Counted from the first letter of the stretch, positions 24,568-36,970 are shown. The stretch is DNA of 64,000 nt from Spirometra erinaceieuropaei (GCA_902702965.1 CACRXP010000727.1:55260-119259); one strand, 5' to 3'. Notes: generated from the sequence alone by a model not told the origin. Translations and numbers: made by a program.

Positions 24568-25086
24568 TCAGCCTATTAGACCATCCACAAAAACAAGTAA
24601 AGCTTTCCTAGTGATTCTTTTATCATAGTTGTCATTTGCACACATCGCTCCTCTGCAATTCAGTCCTGCCAGAGAATCGGTACCGTAAGGCAAGAGGAGT
24701 AAGAATTTGCGAATCGTTAGTTGAGGTGCTTTGATCACAACCGATACAAAAAGCTTTCCACTCGCCTTAAGCGAGATCGTTTGCCAAGAAGTCATCCACT
24801 TCGTGGAGGCTTCTTCTGTCTTAAGATGTCGCATAGTAGCTTTTTTGATGATCACCTCCATGATTTTACGACAAGAACATGTTAAACTCTCTGGTCTGCT
24901 GTTGTTAGCATTTGATAGCGAACCAACCCTGAGAATCAGAGGGGAAGACACACCGCTTTCAAATGAATGGAAAACAAACAAGGGTATTTTGGCGAGTTCG
25001 GAAGAAAGCTCTTTCAACAATTTTGCAGGTATTTGATTTTTAGTCGAAGAAATTGAGAGATCGGTGCAAAAAATTCCCTTTTTCAT
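24568..25086 (-). mobile_element. LINE reverse-transcriptase fragment (CR1/jockey-type), decayed
   Basis: A 172-codon minus-strand frame contains NQIPAKLLKELSSELAKIPL, SRPESLTCSCRKIMEVIIKK and ATMRHLKTEE. These are the (D)IPAKLLKE, YRPVSLT..C(K)IME.II and MRHL blocks of the RT finger domain. Spacing between them is shortened, so there is an internal deletion. No palm motif is present. It differs from the copy at 1-1145 in covering the other half of the RT, so the two cannot be compared directly. Confidence 0.8.
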
Positions 25087-25169
25087 GGGTTTTTCTAAAA
25101 AATGGCTCTTTTCACGATCGTGTGCAGAACACGCTTACAAGTACCTCTTACTAAATCTGGTCTAAAGTT

Positions 25170-25275
25170 AAGTTTTAGGGAGGGGATTAAAGTTGGGGTT
25201 AGGGCTGGTTTTAAGACCAGATTGGGGGCCAGGAGGGTTAGTGCTATGGTTGGGTTAGGAGGTTTAAATTTGGGA
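25170..25275 (+). repeat. Degenerate (T)TAGGG-like G-rich tract
   Basis: A run of imperfect ggggttaggg, gagggttag and ggttgggttagg words gives a strand-asymmetric G-rich stretch. TTAGGG is the flatworm telomere unit, so this may be an old interstitial telomeric-like tract or a minisatellite. No perfect tandem array is left. Confidence 0.4.
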
Positions 25276-27967
25276 CACACCTTAAGAATGCTGAAGTTGA
25301 CATAGGCGTTTCCACCAAGAACCATTTGCCAGACTCTCGGAAATAGTTGATTTACGATGGCAGCGAAGTTTTTTCACCAGACATTCGGTCGGGTCCCAGT
25401 CGTCTCCATCCAAATGGCGTACAGGCAGTATCCCCACGGGAGTATGGCTTGATTGTTTTATCCAATGGGTGCTTTTTATGTACGCTTGGTGACCTAACTC
25501 ATGAAATGTATCGGAATGCACACACGATTGCCAGCCACTCGCAAACCGACACCATTTCATGAGTCCAATGTCCATGCCAATTAAGTTCAAGTTTAAAAGA
25601 ATTAAAAACATAAGAGAAATATTAAAGGTCGTGTTGCGTCGTTTATAAATGCCGATTTATTTTGAAATGCGAGATATTCCGAAAACGTCAGAAATGGCTC
25701 TGTTTTGTTAAACTTTGTTTTTTAGATGTATAGAATGTATTCTCATACCACAAACGTAATAAATATGAAAGAAGAAATAAAATAACGCATAATAATGGTG
25801 TTTTATTGAAGTTTATATCTAAATATCGTTTAATAATTAGTGTGATTTCATACATGACGGTTTGCCAACAGCCTACATTCGGAGTGTAGATTCCAAAACA
25901 GCTTTCCAGGGTTTCGTGTTATCCTTGACTCATCTGCGTTAAATGAGATGGGGTTCAACATGAGAAACTGGATTTTGCTTAATTTCACCGATGGGGACGT
26001 CGTAGGAACAAAAGTTTTCATAGGGTGACATTCCCTGAAGCCGGTCGATGCCTAATAAATTCAACTGGAACTGACAGGCGTGGTCGTAAATATACCATTT
26101 TGTGTTTATAAAGAGAACTTTTCTTCCGTTAAATTAATTTACACTTTTCCTTCGTTTTGGATTACGCTGAGTTTCAGATGGGCCTCGAAATGTTGCTGAA
26201 TACTTCATGATCTTCAGCGTTTTCTCTCGATCGTCCAGAAATTCTCTCGTCAGTTTCCGTTATCTGCTTTCATGAGATAGGTCAGTTATTGTAATTTCTT
26301 AATGTTATCTAGGGTGAGATTCAGACAGTTTGTCATTTACGCCTCTTTGATTTTTATTGTTGACTGTAATATCCTGTATGAGAATGAGACATACAGTCGA
26401 TTTTAAAAGTTTGGAGACAAAAAATTAACGAGGCAGCCGTCAGCAAGTTAACATCTTCGACAATTAGTGCTTTTTGACATTGGGTCGTCTATTTAACTAT
26501 GATGGAATCGCGTTGACCGATTATTTTACGGGACATACTCGTATCCTTGTGCCTCTAGCCATAGTCCAGAGTTTTCGCGCGCATTCGCAAATTACAAGTA
26601 ATCATGCAGAAGGAAGATGATGGCATTTCTGGTTTATCAACTATTGCCAGCCAATCTTATCCAACCCCATGTCTTCAGGACTTCAGTTTCCGACTCGCAT
26701 TCTTCCGTCATCGTGCGATATTAAGTCCAACACTCTGCCGTTAAGTCACGGACCCGTTGCCTGCCGATTGCGACCGAGAGGGCTAACGATGGCGAAAGTG
26801 CGTTCGCCGATCGCGAACGACCGGCTAGTTTATCACCTTCCCCTGTAATCGTTCTTTACGAAAGAGTTGGTATCCATCAATGAAAAGCTCGCCGTTTAAT
26901 AAGTCAAACTAGGATTAGTTCTCGGTGATGAACACGAAATCTGTCTGTAAATCGGACTACCCATGACTTGTCGTGTGACCCAGTTTCTGGGAGAAATTTG
27001 TGTATCTGTTCCGCCTGGCTAGCGTTCTGTACAGTAATTTAATCAATGTTGTTAGACTTCGCTGTCGTGTCCTCCTGCACGAGCGCAGTTGACGAAAGGT
27101 CGAAACAATCAAGACTGCTAATAGTATAGGGCTGTTTCACCTCAAGTATCTTCTGACCTGAACCACCTGGTCATTCCCTATTCTTGGACTCTTTTTCTCT
27201 CCTTTTGCCCTTCTGCTGATTTCCGCCCACAGTTTTCTGCATTTCCCTCTTTCCCTGGGGATACTGGTTCTACTGTAGAAGATAACTCCGGATGACCAAT
27301 CTCCAACACCTACTTTCCAGTCATACTTAGCTTTGCGTTGTCTTGATTCTAAAGGATGAGCTTTAACGTCTTAACTTTTAAGCTTCCTTTTCTGACAGTT
27401 TAAATCGCCCAATCCGATGTTTTTTACGGTTAGGAAAAATCTAATTTTGGTCACCCATACCGATGCCGCAGATAGGTCAGGAGCATGGTTAAGTCGTTCT
27501 GCAATCATTTTGTGGAGTGTCTGTTGCCTTCATAACTATGCATTATTTTCCATTATAAATAAGTCGAAATTTATGTGATTTCGTTCTTGTGCGTAAACTT
27601 GACTTAGGTCAATCAGAATGTTCGGTTCTCGCCCCTCGCCTGGGGACGGTTTTACATCCTCGGCCACAGCATCTCTGAGATTCCTTGCTTCTCCTAATTA
27701 CCAGGGAGGTCCGGCAGGTCTGGATCATACGCTGGCTATTTACTCGTAAACAAAAGAGGAATGTGTACAAAAGTCTGCACTTTCTTTGGCTTTCTGAGGA
27801 ATGTGCATTCTGGACGAGGTCCATATACACTAAGTTTCCTGCATTTGAACGTATTTATGAGCAAACTGGGAATCAGTCCAGTTTATAGGTCCTTTCTTCA
27901 TCTCTGGTCAGCTAGAACAAAAATATGGTGTAAAATGTGCTCGGAATTTTATAAGAAACATCTTCAG
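25276..27967. other. Intergenic, mostly featureless
   Basis: AT-rich DNA with short open frames and no recognised exon. The only notable item is the tRNA-like segment at 26690-26755. Confidence 0.5.
26690..26755 (-). repeat. tRNA-like SINE head (degenerate)
   Basis: On the minus strand, gtccgtgacttaacggcag is a good polymerase III A-box context. It is followed by an anticodon-arm-like stretch and a poor B box (gaatgcgagtc). This suggests a tRNA-derived SINE remnant, not a working tRNA. Confidence 0.35.
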
Positions 27968-28136
27968 TACTTCGGCATTGACGGTAAGGCAATTCGAATG
28001 AAAACGTCTTCAAGCCAAATGAACAAAGTCAGTCCGTCTTCCGTTGACAAAAGGTTGTTTCTGGGAGTTTTATCAACCACCAACCAACTTCAGAAAATGG
28101 CAGATTTTTTAACCGACTCCTATATTGGCTGGAACG
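27968..28136 (+). CDS. Candidate internal exon, unassigned
   Basis: A 169-base open stretch lies between a CTTCAG acceptor and a perfect GTGAGT donor. It reads YFGIDGKAIRMKTSSSQMNK, then SSVDKRLFLGVLSTTNQLQK and ADFLTDSYIGWN. The RLFLGVLST block loosely recalls the start of beta-1,3-glycosyltransferase domains (..LFVGV.T..), but no DxD motif or partner exon was found nearby. Treat the function as unknown; it could also be chance or a repeat. Confidence 0.3.
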
Positions 28137-29097
28137 GTGAGTAACACGTTCATGCTTGAGGCGAAAACGCACGTTACTAATGCTGTTTTAAAGACGGGGA
28201 AAATCTCAGTCCTTAGACGTTTACCTCATTCCTTCTGGTTGCTTGGGTTGAGATGTAACATGCGGACGCGGTCAACCACATAGAAGCCTACACAGTGGCT
28301 AATTGTTTCCTCGTCCATGTGGAAGACACTATAACTCCCCGATTCTTGAGATGGTTCCCTTGGAACGAGGTTTTGGCACAAAAGCTATTAAAAGTTATTC
28401 CGACCACAGTCCATGTACATCTATAGCAAACGGTTCCTTTAGGAGGCTGGAATAATACCGTTGATCTAAAACTGGCAAGAAAGCCCAGCTAATTGAACGT
28501 TAATGGACAATATTTTCTTCCTCTTATGGATAAACCCTGATCGGGTACATAGGAAAAATCCATTGAATTCGGGAGACACCCTTCATTCGTAAACAGCTAG
28601 TTGTTCAAAATTTACGGCAAATGGACTGAATACAGATGCCGATGTAGTTAAGTATGCTGCTTTTTCTACCCTTCGAATAATCAAAGCCCATATTAAGGAT
28701 ATGTTTTTAAGGTTCTTTGCACACACGAGTGAGGCGGGATGTAGTCTGGTAACCCATCTTGATTTAATTTGGAAGTCTAAATGATTTCGACGTTTAAATC
28801 CTGCAGTGGCCACCCAGGGTCGCGTCAAAACCCGACTTTGCCGAACTACGACGTTCTTCCCGAAAAAGTTGACGTATGGAAGACGAAAGAATTAACCTGT
28901 CAGGCTTATTTCTTAAAACGGGAATTCATATAATCCTGGATCTTGATGACCAAGACGGCCTGGTATCAATTAAAAGTATAATTTCAACACAAACCGTCAG
29001 CCATGCAAATTTACCACTACCGTGATGCCTTCTCGCAGCAAATAATTATCCGACGTCAGTGAAAGGCAGTTGAGAAAAGATATTCGACCGTCGTTGC
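28137..29097. other. Intergenic, nothing recognised
   Basis: No exon, RNA gene or repeat could be supported here. A minus-strand frame at 28583-28828 has no recognisable motif. Confidence 0.45.
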
Positions 29098-29520
29098 CGA
29101 CGATGTCCACCATGTGCCCCACACAAAGGTGGAGCAGAGACGGTGACTTATTCGTGAATTAGTTTACTGTGAATGTAGACTTGTACAGCACCTGCCGCGC
29201 TCTCTCTTCCCACTTCCCAACTGGACCCGGTGTCAAGAGAGAGTCAAGGAGACCGGAGGTGGGGGAGGGCGCAGGTTGCTGGCACGGTCGAGCCCGCATC
29301 TTGGCGCTCCACTCCACACTCCCTGGTCCACAGAGCAAATAACCAGGTTTTTGACCAATAACAACAATGGGTGCGCGGCAGCGGTCCCAGTGTGCGCGGC
29401 GTCTGCCGGCAACCGGGTCTGCCACCGCACCCCGGAATGTTAACCGTTGTTATGGTGCACAAACCCAATAAAGCCTGCCAGAATCCGATATGGCTCCCGT
29501 GTTGGTCCAGCGCATCTACC
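29098..29520 (+). repeat. Longest copy of dispersed repeat W
   Basis: This copy begins gatgtccaccatgtgcc and contains gtgaattagttta, tctctcttcccact and ctggacccggtgtcaag. It then runs into a GC-rich part (accggaggtggggg, ctggtccacag). Its first 155 bases recur at 29588-29738, and its GC-rich part recurs at 31004-31170. Open frames on both strands reflect base composition, not a gene. Confidence 0.6.
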
Positions 29521-29540
29521 ACGTGGCCCGTTTGGGGGGC

Positions 29541-29566
29541 ACACACAAACACACACACACACACAC
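29541..29566 (+). repeat. (AC)n microsatellite
   Basis: A run of about 13 AC dinucleotides with one interruption, at the end of the first W copy. Confidence 0.9.
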
Positions 29567-29587
29567 GATAGTTCGATCGTTGATTCT

Positions 29588-29738
29588 GACGATGTCCACC
29601 GTGCGCTATACAACAAGATGCGGCAGGGATGGTGACTTGCGCGTGAATTAGTTTATAGTTGTGATAGATTTACTTAGCATCTACCGCAATCTCTCTTTCC
29701 CACTCCTCATCTGGACCCGGTGTCAAGACAGAGTCAAA
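29588..29738 (+). repeat. Second, truncated copy of repeat W
   Basis: A direct repeat of 29098-29252, sharing gatgtccacc, cgtgaattagttta, ctctctttcccact and tctggacccggtgtcaaga. It stops at gagtcaa, immediately beside the 3' end of a Penelope-like element. Confidence 0.75.
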
Positions 29739-29739
29739 A

Positions 29740-31003
29740 AGAATAAAAAGATGCGATCTCTGGAACAAGAAGCTCAGTGGCCTGACGTTTCGGATTCTCA
29801 CTCGAACCCATAATCAGAGACAGTTGCATGTAAACGTAGAGGATGCACAAAAAGACTGCAGAATTTATAGTACATAGTTGCCGTGGGGCCACATGGGTAC
29901 CATAATTAACAGCTCTCGCGATCACTGCTGGCGGTACTAATTAAGGCGATGATGTCCCCTCAGTCCGGGTCCGAGTCTTTAATTGACGCAATTTCATCAT
30001 GCGTGTTGGATGTTGGCGTGATGATGGCTCGGCAATCTGGCCCGCTGTCACCAGGGTTGTTGCTCGTCCGCGCCTTCCCCACATGACTGATTCCCCTTCT
30101 CAGGGAATGTCTCCGCACCGAATATGGTACCGCCAGCTCATTGCGCTTGTTGATGGATTGCGGGCTGAGAACCATGATCCGAGCAGCTCGCGGTTCACGC
30201 GGTTGTCAGCTCTTGCAAAGATTTCGGTCACGTGAAACTTGAAAATACGGCCGGGTTCGGTTGCATGAGCCGCCACCTGAGCGCTAGCGTCTTTCCTCCT
30301 CAGCGCTGCTGCGCGCTTAGCCATCCGCGTACTGAGTAATCTGCCTGTTTCTCCGGCATAGTTGCTCTGTACGCAACTACACCAGATCCGGCAAACAATT
30401 CCAGACGTTTCTTGCCGTGGTAGTGGATATTTCGGCCTCATGACTTGGTGCCTGATGGTTGCTTCCGGCCTGTGTGCAACCCCGACTCCAAGTGGAGTGA
30501 GAAGGCAACTGACGGCTTCCTAGACGTTCTTCACGTACGGAAGAGCTCGCAAAAATTTAGGGCCGGTTAGATCTGCTCACTGGTCTCGTTTGCGTATGCA
30601 CTGGTTGACAAAGTTGTGCGGGTAGCCATTGGTCCTTAGTACCTTTCGCAGATATGACAATTTAGCAACCTTGTCTTCCTTTTCACTGCAATGAATCTCA
30701 GCGCGCCGATATAGGGCACTTACGCAACTGCGTTTGCGACCGATCTGGTGGTTACTATTGAGATTCAGTACTTGCGTCGTGTATGTCGCTTTTCTGAATG
30801 CTTTGGTTTTTAGACCACCATAATATTTGCGACAAACGAGGACATCCAGAAATGCCAGCTGGTTGTTTTGTTCCTCCTCCATCGTGTACTGAATGTTCGG
30901 GAAGATGACGTTGAGGCCTTCTTTGAATGTCTGCACCTGATCCCGTTAGATTACGGCGAAAGTATCATCCATATATCGAGCCCAAAATTTCGGTCTGTGG
31001 TAT
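29740..31003 (-). mobile_element. Penelope-like element, 5'-truncated, with RT and GIY-YIG endonuclease
   Basis: Read on the minus strand. The RT palm reads FWARYMDDTFAVI (YMDD at 30964-30975). One in-frame TAA follows (30946-30948). The frame then continues through QLAFLDVLVCRKYY and NLNSNHQIGRKRSCVSALYR (30577-30936). After a linker comes a GIY-YIG nuclease domain (30100-30441: CVQSNYAGETGRLLSTRM, NRVNRELLGSW), then an acidic tail with the block DEIASIKDSDPD in another frame (ends 29960). The element end (29752-29830) matches the hairpin arms at 60291-60468. It keeps YMDD but is broken by a stop and frameshifts. The 5' side ends abruptly at repeat W. Confidence 0.9.
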
Positions 31004-31170
31004 CGGTAAACCAGCGACAGACTCAAGAAAACCGGAGGTGGGGAGGACGCGGGTGGCTGGCAATGCCGGGCCCGCACCTAGGCGTGCCACCACAACACCT
31101 GGTCCACAACATACACTTGTCCAGGATTTTCCGACAACAACTATACCCCAACAGGGGTCAGCAGGACGGC
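31004..31170 (+). repeat. Partial copy of repeat W at the Penelope breakpoint
   Basis: It matches the GC-rich inner part of the copy at about 29229-29400: agactcaag, accggaggtgggg, gggcccgcacctaggcg and cacctggtccaca. It abuts the truncated 5' end of the minus-strand Penelope element, so the W sequence marks the junction. Confidence 0.6.
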
Positions 31171-31382
31171 GGTAGCGAAAAAGCATCCACTGGCAGCGAA
31201 CCAGGTGTAAGGGAACTGCCAGCGCATACCAGGCTGCGAGTGTCATGGTTTGTTGACACTGACATAGCACACTCTTTCAGAACATTTTATCTGGAAGGGC
31301 GACACGTGTCCCTGTGTCTAGCCTGGGTCATCACCCGCCAAACGTATAAATGGAAGCAAACAAGCGAGTCCCAGTTACTTGT

Positions 31383-31671
31383 TGCAAAGAAGATGAACGC
31401 GCGATCACTGGGACGGAACATGTATTAGCCTGAGATTTCGTTCTCGTAAGGGAGTCCACGATCGAAGACTCTGAGAATGCAACATCAACGGAGTAGATTT
31501 TGTCGTCAATCAAAGAGGAGGGCGTAGGGACTAAGGGTGAAGGAGGGGGTTGTGTTTGCGATAAGGCTGGGTCCGAGTCCTATCACGGCGTCGTTATAGT
31601 GTACGTCCTCGACTGGGAATTGGGTTGCGCCTCCTGACCGCGTGTTCGAAATTGGTGGTATGTGGTGGGTG
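31383..31671 (-). repeat. Left inverted arm (copy of the Penelope 3' end)
   Basis: The reverse complement of 32752-33040 by eye, with scattered substitutions. Shared words include gatgaacgcgcgatcactgg, acatgtattagcctgagatt, gactctgagaatgcaacatc and tgtttgcgataaggctgggt. Divergence shows that it is old. Confidence 0.88.
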
Positions 31672-32751
31672 CATGCGATATGATAAATAACAACAGACTG
31701 CTCACCTGCTGGATATTGGGGAACCCACTGGCTCTAAAAATCGACCATTTAATGGCAATCTGTGCCTTCTACCAGCGAACCTTTTTCCGCATCAATGTCA
31801 GAACGTACTGGCAGATCAAAGGGACGCCCATGAGTTCCCGATATCCAGCTTAGTTTCAGAGCTTGTCTTAGAAGAACTGGAAAAAAAGTCGCTTTCAATC
31901 ATTGCGCACCTGCGTTTCGACGCTGATACGTGTACGATACGTTCTTTATAAACGATTGGAGCAGGCTAACAGACTTTTGAGACCTACTTAACGTCATCTT
32001 CGCCGACATTTAGTTCAAAAAGGAAGGAGATAATGCCAAAGAGTTGGCTTTCTCTGACGTCCTCGTCACACGCAGATTCAATAAAAGACTTAACGCCAAA
32101 ATGTGTAGAAAGACGACTAGCACAACTCAGGTCCTCAGCCATCATAGCAACCACCCGATGGCTTATAAACGCGGCTGTGTTAGAGTACTCTTCCAAAGGG
32201 CAAAAACGCATTACAGCGAATCGAAGCGACGAGTACGAGAACTTGGGCATCTCAGGGACTAACTGGCTAGGAATGAATACCCAAACAGTATAATCAGCCA
32301 CTCCTTCTTTAAGCACTCACGGAGAACAAACGGAGAAGCACTATCAACACCCTGGCATACTTTCCGTATATAAAGAATGTGTCAGAAGCGACGGAGCGTA
32401 TTGCTGCAGAAATCGGCGTGGCTATTACCCATCGTCCGATAGCTACCAGTGTATGACAAAATCATGAAAATGAAGGATCTATTAGACGCATGTGAGCAGT
32501 CTGGTGTAATTTATGATATCACATGCAGTGACTGTCTTCACTATCATACAGGTCACACCGGACGACGAATTAACTTACGAATAGTGGAGCCAAAACGAGC
32601 AGTCCAGAAGGACGACCCACCATCTCAGGTCGCTACTCACACTCTGGAGGAAAGCCACGAATGCAACTTGCTTGCATGGGGGTATGAACGCGAGCCATTA
32701 ATAAGACGGGACGTGAACTGGCGGAGGTCTTGGAGTCTGACACACTGATAT

Positions 32752-33040
32752 ACACCCCTGCCAACACCCATTTCGAACACGCGGTCAGGAGGCGCGACCC
32801 AATTCCCAGTCGAGGACGAACGCTATAAAGACGTTGTGATAAGACGCGGACCCAGCCTTATCGCAAACACAACCCCTTCCCTCACCCTTAGTTCCCACTC
32901 CCTCCCCTTTGATTGGCAACAAAAACTGCTCTGTTGATGTTGCATTCTCAGAGTCTCCGATGATGGATTCCCCTACAAGACCGAAATCTCAGGCTAATAC
33001 ATGTTTCGCCCAGTGATCGCGCGTTCATATTCTTCGCATT
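32752..33040 (+). repeat. Right inverted arm (Penelope 3' end)
   Basis: The authentic 3' end of the plus-strand element, including the MMDSPTRPKSQANT block. That block is shared in modified form with the ends at 29.8 kb and 60.3 kb. It pairs with 31383-31671. Confidence 0.88.
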
Positions 33041-36000
33041 ATAGCTTACTTAAGGTAAACGTTGAGATCCACTTCTGCCAAAGTGTATGAACTCAAGGGA
33101 GAGATTGGGAGACGACACAACCATTCCCTATGAGACCCGTAAATTTCGTGCACCCTCGACGACTGCCAGTCATCAGAAGGCGTTGAATTTGTATAAAATT
33201 TGGAGGTCACGTAAAACTTTTTAAGTGCAGTCGAATTAATAATTGCCACGGCATGTCACAGTTCTTTGAACATCTACCGGCATAAACATCCGCCTTCCAC
33301 AGTGTTCTGTGGTAGGCGATGCTGGTAATTCATTGTATTATATATTTTTCTTAAGTCAGATGGGGAGTTGGAAAAATACTCCCAGGACGTTGCTGAATAA
33401 AGCACAGGGTGAGCGCTGGATTACTCACTGATGAGAGGAGACCCTCACACCTGAGTGAGATTTTAATTAGTATGGGTTCTGGGAGTAAGATAAATCGATG
33501 GAGGAGGTTTTCTCAGGACTTAAGACTCTGCGCGGTTCGAATTATATTCCTAGGTAGCCTGTTCTTAAGTGCATATACACGTTGAGTGCATTCTTGCTAT
33601 GTTTGCATAATTTGAAGACGGTCAGTATTGAAGGTAGGTACACACTAGTCGAGCATGCATCCAATAAAAAGATACGGGACAACGGATTGCTTGGATAAAG
33701 TTAACTTGTGATAACACAGCGCTCCTCCTAACAGGTGAATTTTTTCATTCGTATATCAGCAGGACAGCTTCGATGGGGGTCAGCGATCTGTCCATCGAAG
33801 TGAGTTAGCTTCGAGTCTGCTGACGTCGGCCCCCTCTCAGAATATTGGCCCGATTGTTCTTCTGCCGCACATCTATCCGACCTCCTCCCCGGCGTTCTCG
33901 TGGCCGGGTGATACATCTGCGGCGAAGTAAAGGATTTGACCGGAGCTGGTGAACGTGCAGGCTCGGTCAGGGCATTCTGATCACACCTTCCACTGGCAGT
34001 CGGCGAGGCTTTTGGCGTTCTTCCTCTCTCCGGTCCCGAAACCTCAGGCAGGAGTGGCCGTGTTGAGTTCGAGGTAACGCCGCCCGTTTTACTCCTTAGA
34101 CCCGCAACATTGTCCTTTGGCATTCCTGAAAAGGAAGTAAAGCAGCATTTCTGGTTGTGATGACAGTAGTTCCAGAATGACGGTAAGAGAGCGCATAATC
34201 GCGGTAAACTGCACTGACACGAAACAAACGTCAGAAATGGGTTTTAAACCATATTTCCACCCATCATGAAAGTCAATAAGAAGGAATTGGCTATATCAAA
34301 CTAGGCTTTGCGTATTTACGAGTGTCCATGCATATCAGTAGCCCTAAGACACAACGGGATGAGTGAGTTCCGTAACACACTTGTGAGCACTCCTACGACC
34401 ATATCAGTAGCATGCTTCTGATTTTTGTGGGGCAGTCGTCCATGTCCTGCATTGGAAACAAACGCAGAGTATTTGCGTTGACAAAGCCAAGTTAAAGGAC
34501 ACTACGTTGTTTTCCTCCACTTTCCGCAATAACCCATTCAGCTTTTCTTAACATGCATGCAATAAGTTGGTCCAGTTTTGTCAAGGGCAGCCGCTTCTAC
34601 TGCCTTTAGATGATGTTGACGGGATTTACAAACAGGAAGGGGTCTGTTATATCGAGCCTTGCCACCTAAGCATATCATATCCAGATGTACGAAAAATTTC
34701 ATCGACGAATTCAGAGTACAACACGGTAAACGTACGTATGTCTTCAATGCTGTTGCCTTAGGACAATGCAGTTATGCATTGGAGTTTAATTAGGATTAAC
34801 AAACAGGCAATTGGAAGCTTGGTTGCTGGACTGTCGGAATCAGTTATAGGTGGAGCATAATAATAGAGCAGGTGGGAAGGATATGCATATTCAGCATCAG
34901 GCTGACACAAGAACTTTATTCCCTTGAATTAGAATAAAATTCCCCCTCCAGCTGCATAGTCTCCTTTCAATTCCTGTTTGATCGTATGCAAACGAAACTG
35001 AACTAATTACTCCACTGTTTTCCCGACTCTAAATAATGTGAACCCCTCCCCATTATTCTGTTCCATGCATAACTGGTCACACAAGGACAACAACGGGTTT
35101 TAGGAAAAAGTTCAATATTGCCTTATATTGGGTTGATGATAAATTATTTAAAACTTACTAACACTTGACAACTTGTCATCTGGACTGAGATGTGTGCAAA
35201 TAATTCACATCCGAGGACCCAGACCGCAGTAGAAGCAATTTGTCTTCCTCTTCTGCCTAGAATGCTTTAACAGGACTCGTAGAATGCAGTCGGCATTATA
35301 AGCTCTTCGGTATGCGTATTGTCATTCGTGTGACACTTTCCTGTAATGTACTCCGATACCTTTCGGGATAAGCATTCCGGCTAAGTAGGAAAAAGCAACT
35401 TCATACTTTGGTTCACGTGGTTTTCTACATTTTCGGCCATCTCTCGTTCTATTTGAGTCCACTTTAAATAATCTCTATGCAATTTTCGTGGACGGAAAGA
35501 CGAAGCGGATGCAAGCTATTGTCGCATTTCCGCATGTTAAAGGCGATTTCCCTACCCAAAATATGCGTTCTCAATGCATGCTCTACCGACTCCGTCGTTT
35601 TACTTTCCCATAAAACTTCTTTGTGTCTGGAGTTAGGTATTGCCGTTGTCCGAATCAACCCTCTAAAGTCAGCTTATTTAATAGCATGCACCTTCGGGTC
35701 TGGCCACGGAGACAAAGTTTCGTTAACGTTCGATCTGCTCTATGCCTATCAATCGGTGCTCACTCACAGTCCATTTAAGAGCTGCTTAAAATATGAACAA
35801 AGTATAAGCAACTGAGAACTGGACTTCTGGTTGACTGTGAGAGGTGCCAATATAACAGGCTTTGGCAAAGCAGTCGAAATAAAACGTGTCCTTAGAAGGA
35901 AAAGGCAGGTCTATCACATAACAATGGTAAACATGATGTTATGGTAAGAACTAGTTACGTAAGGGCTGTAACGTTGGCATGCATTTCCAAATCGTCCAGA

Positions 36001-36533
36001 AGATTGTCTTTAGGTGAACCCATATGGAGGTTTACGTTTTCTTTATCTTTAGTAACCCTTGCTTAGTGTTTTCTTAGCCTGCATGTTCTTCTTTCGTTGA
36101 GAAGCCTTCACACATCCTTCCTGGTATTTATTGCCGCATGGGCTTACAAATTAAATCACAGTTTACTATGAATTGCCGTTCCATGACGCCAGGATTGCTC
36201 CACCGGTTTCAATTTCTCCTTCTTGGTATTCCGGCTACGTGTAACAGCAATTGACAGCTTGGTGTGTACTAAAGTGTGGTTCAGACATAATCCCCATAAA
36301 CAGGTTCAAAACGGCAAAATCGTCAGTAGACTGTTCAAGATGTAAATTAGGAGGCTGTGTGAACTCTAATAATTGACCCAGCTTGATTCCTAAATTCACC
36401 ACCCAGAGTTCAGCCTGGAATTCTGAGAAGGTGGAGTAAATAAAAAGACTGAAAGTTCCATTTAAACAGCAAGCATAGGGTAAAACAACAAACAGCCATC
36501 CGGTTGCATGGCTAAATACGTGCGAAAGGAGCC

Positions 36534-36970
36534 TTGTGCGGGGTAGGAGGGATACCTGCATTCATTTGGCTGGACGTTGAGCTGCGGGAACGCCGATTGC
36601 CAGAGCAGCGTCGGTGCAAAAGTGTCACGTCGAAGACGGAGAGCCGTCGGTCGGAGAAACGGGCTGACGAGGCACGGGACCCCGGAGGGCGCACAGTTGC
36701 GGGCAGACAGGGGGCGTAGGCCAGTGAGGCAATGCGACACTCCTTCGTGGGAATGCACTGAGAGGGTGGCGGAGGCAGGGCTAGAGCCGATTCTGCACCA
36801 AAGTCGCGAGTACTTGAGCGGGCCATCGAAAAGCGGAACTCACGGGCCACCTCCTCGTGCATTGACCTCTACAAAATGGTTGCGAGAATGCAATTATGGG
36901 TGCTGTTGAGGGCAGCATCGACGATGACGCCAGTGGTAATTGCGCTTAAACAGCGGTGCCCATAGGGTCG
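36534..36970. other. GC-rich island with overlapping frames on both strands
   Basis: Both strands stay open for about 110 codons (plus 36577-36909, minus 36512-36862) because the composition is GC-rich. Neither product resembles a known family. It is most likely a repeat or pseudogenic segment. Confidence 0.35.

Larger units (their letters stand above)
31383..33040 (+). mobile_element. Penelope-like element in a fold-back arrangement
   Basis: The body is on the plus strand. The RT block WQIKGTPMSS is followed by a one-base deletion near 31838, then PISSLVSELVLEELEKK. The catalytic box is YVYD in place of YVDD (31927-31938). Next come LAFSDVLVTRRFNKRL and a thumb region (32044-32262), then a GIY-YIG domain (32449-32748: CSDCLHYHTGHTGRR, SQVATHTLEESHE) and the element end. 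The terminal ~289 bases (32752-33040) recur inverted at 31383-31671, just upstream of the RT remnant. Several stops and frameshifts make it non-functional. Confidence 0.9.

Noticed and set aside
29159..29635. Several overlapping frames on both strands
   Set aside because: They lie in the GC-rich repeat W and an AC microsatellite. Composition alone explains them.
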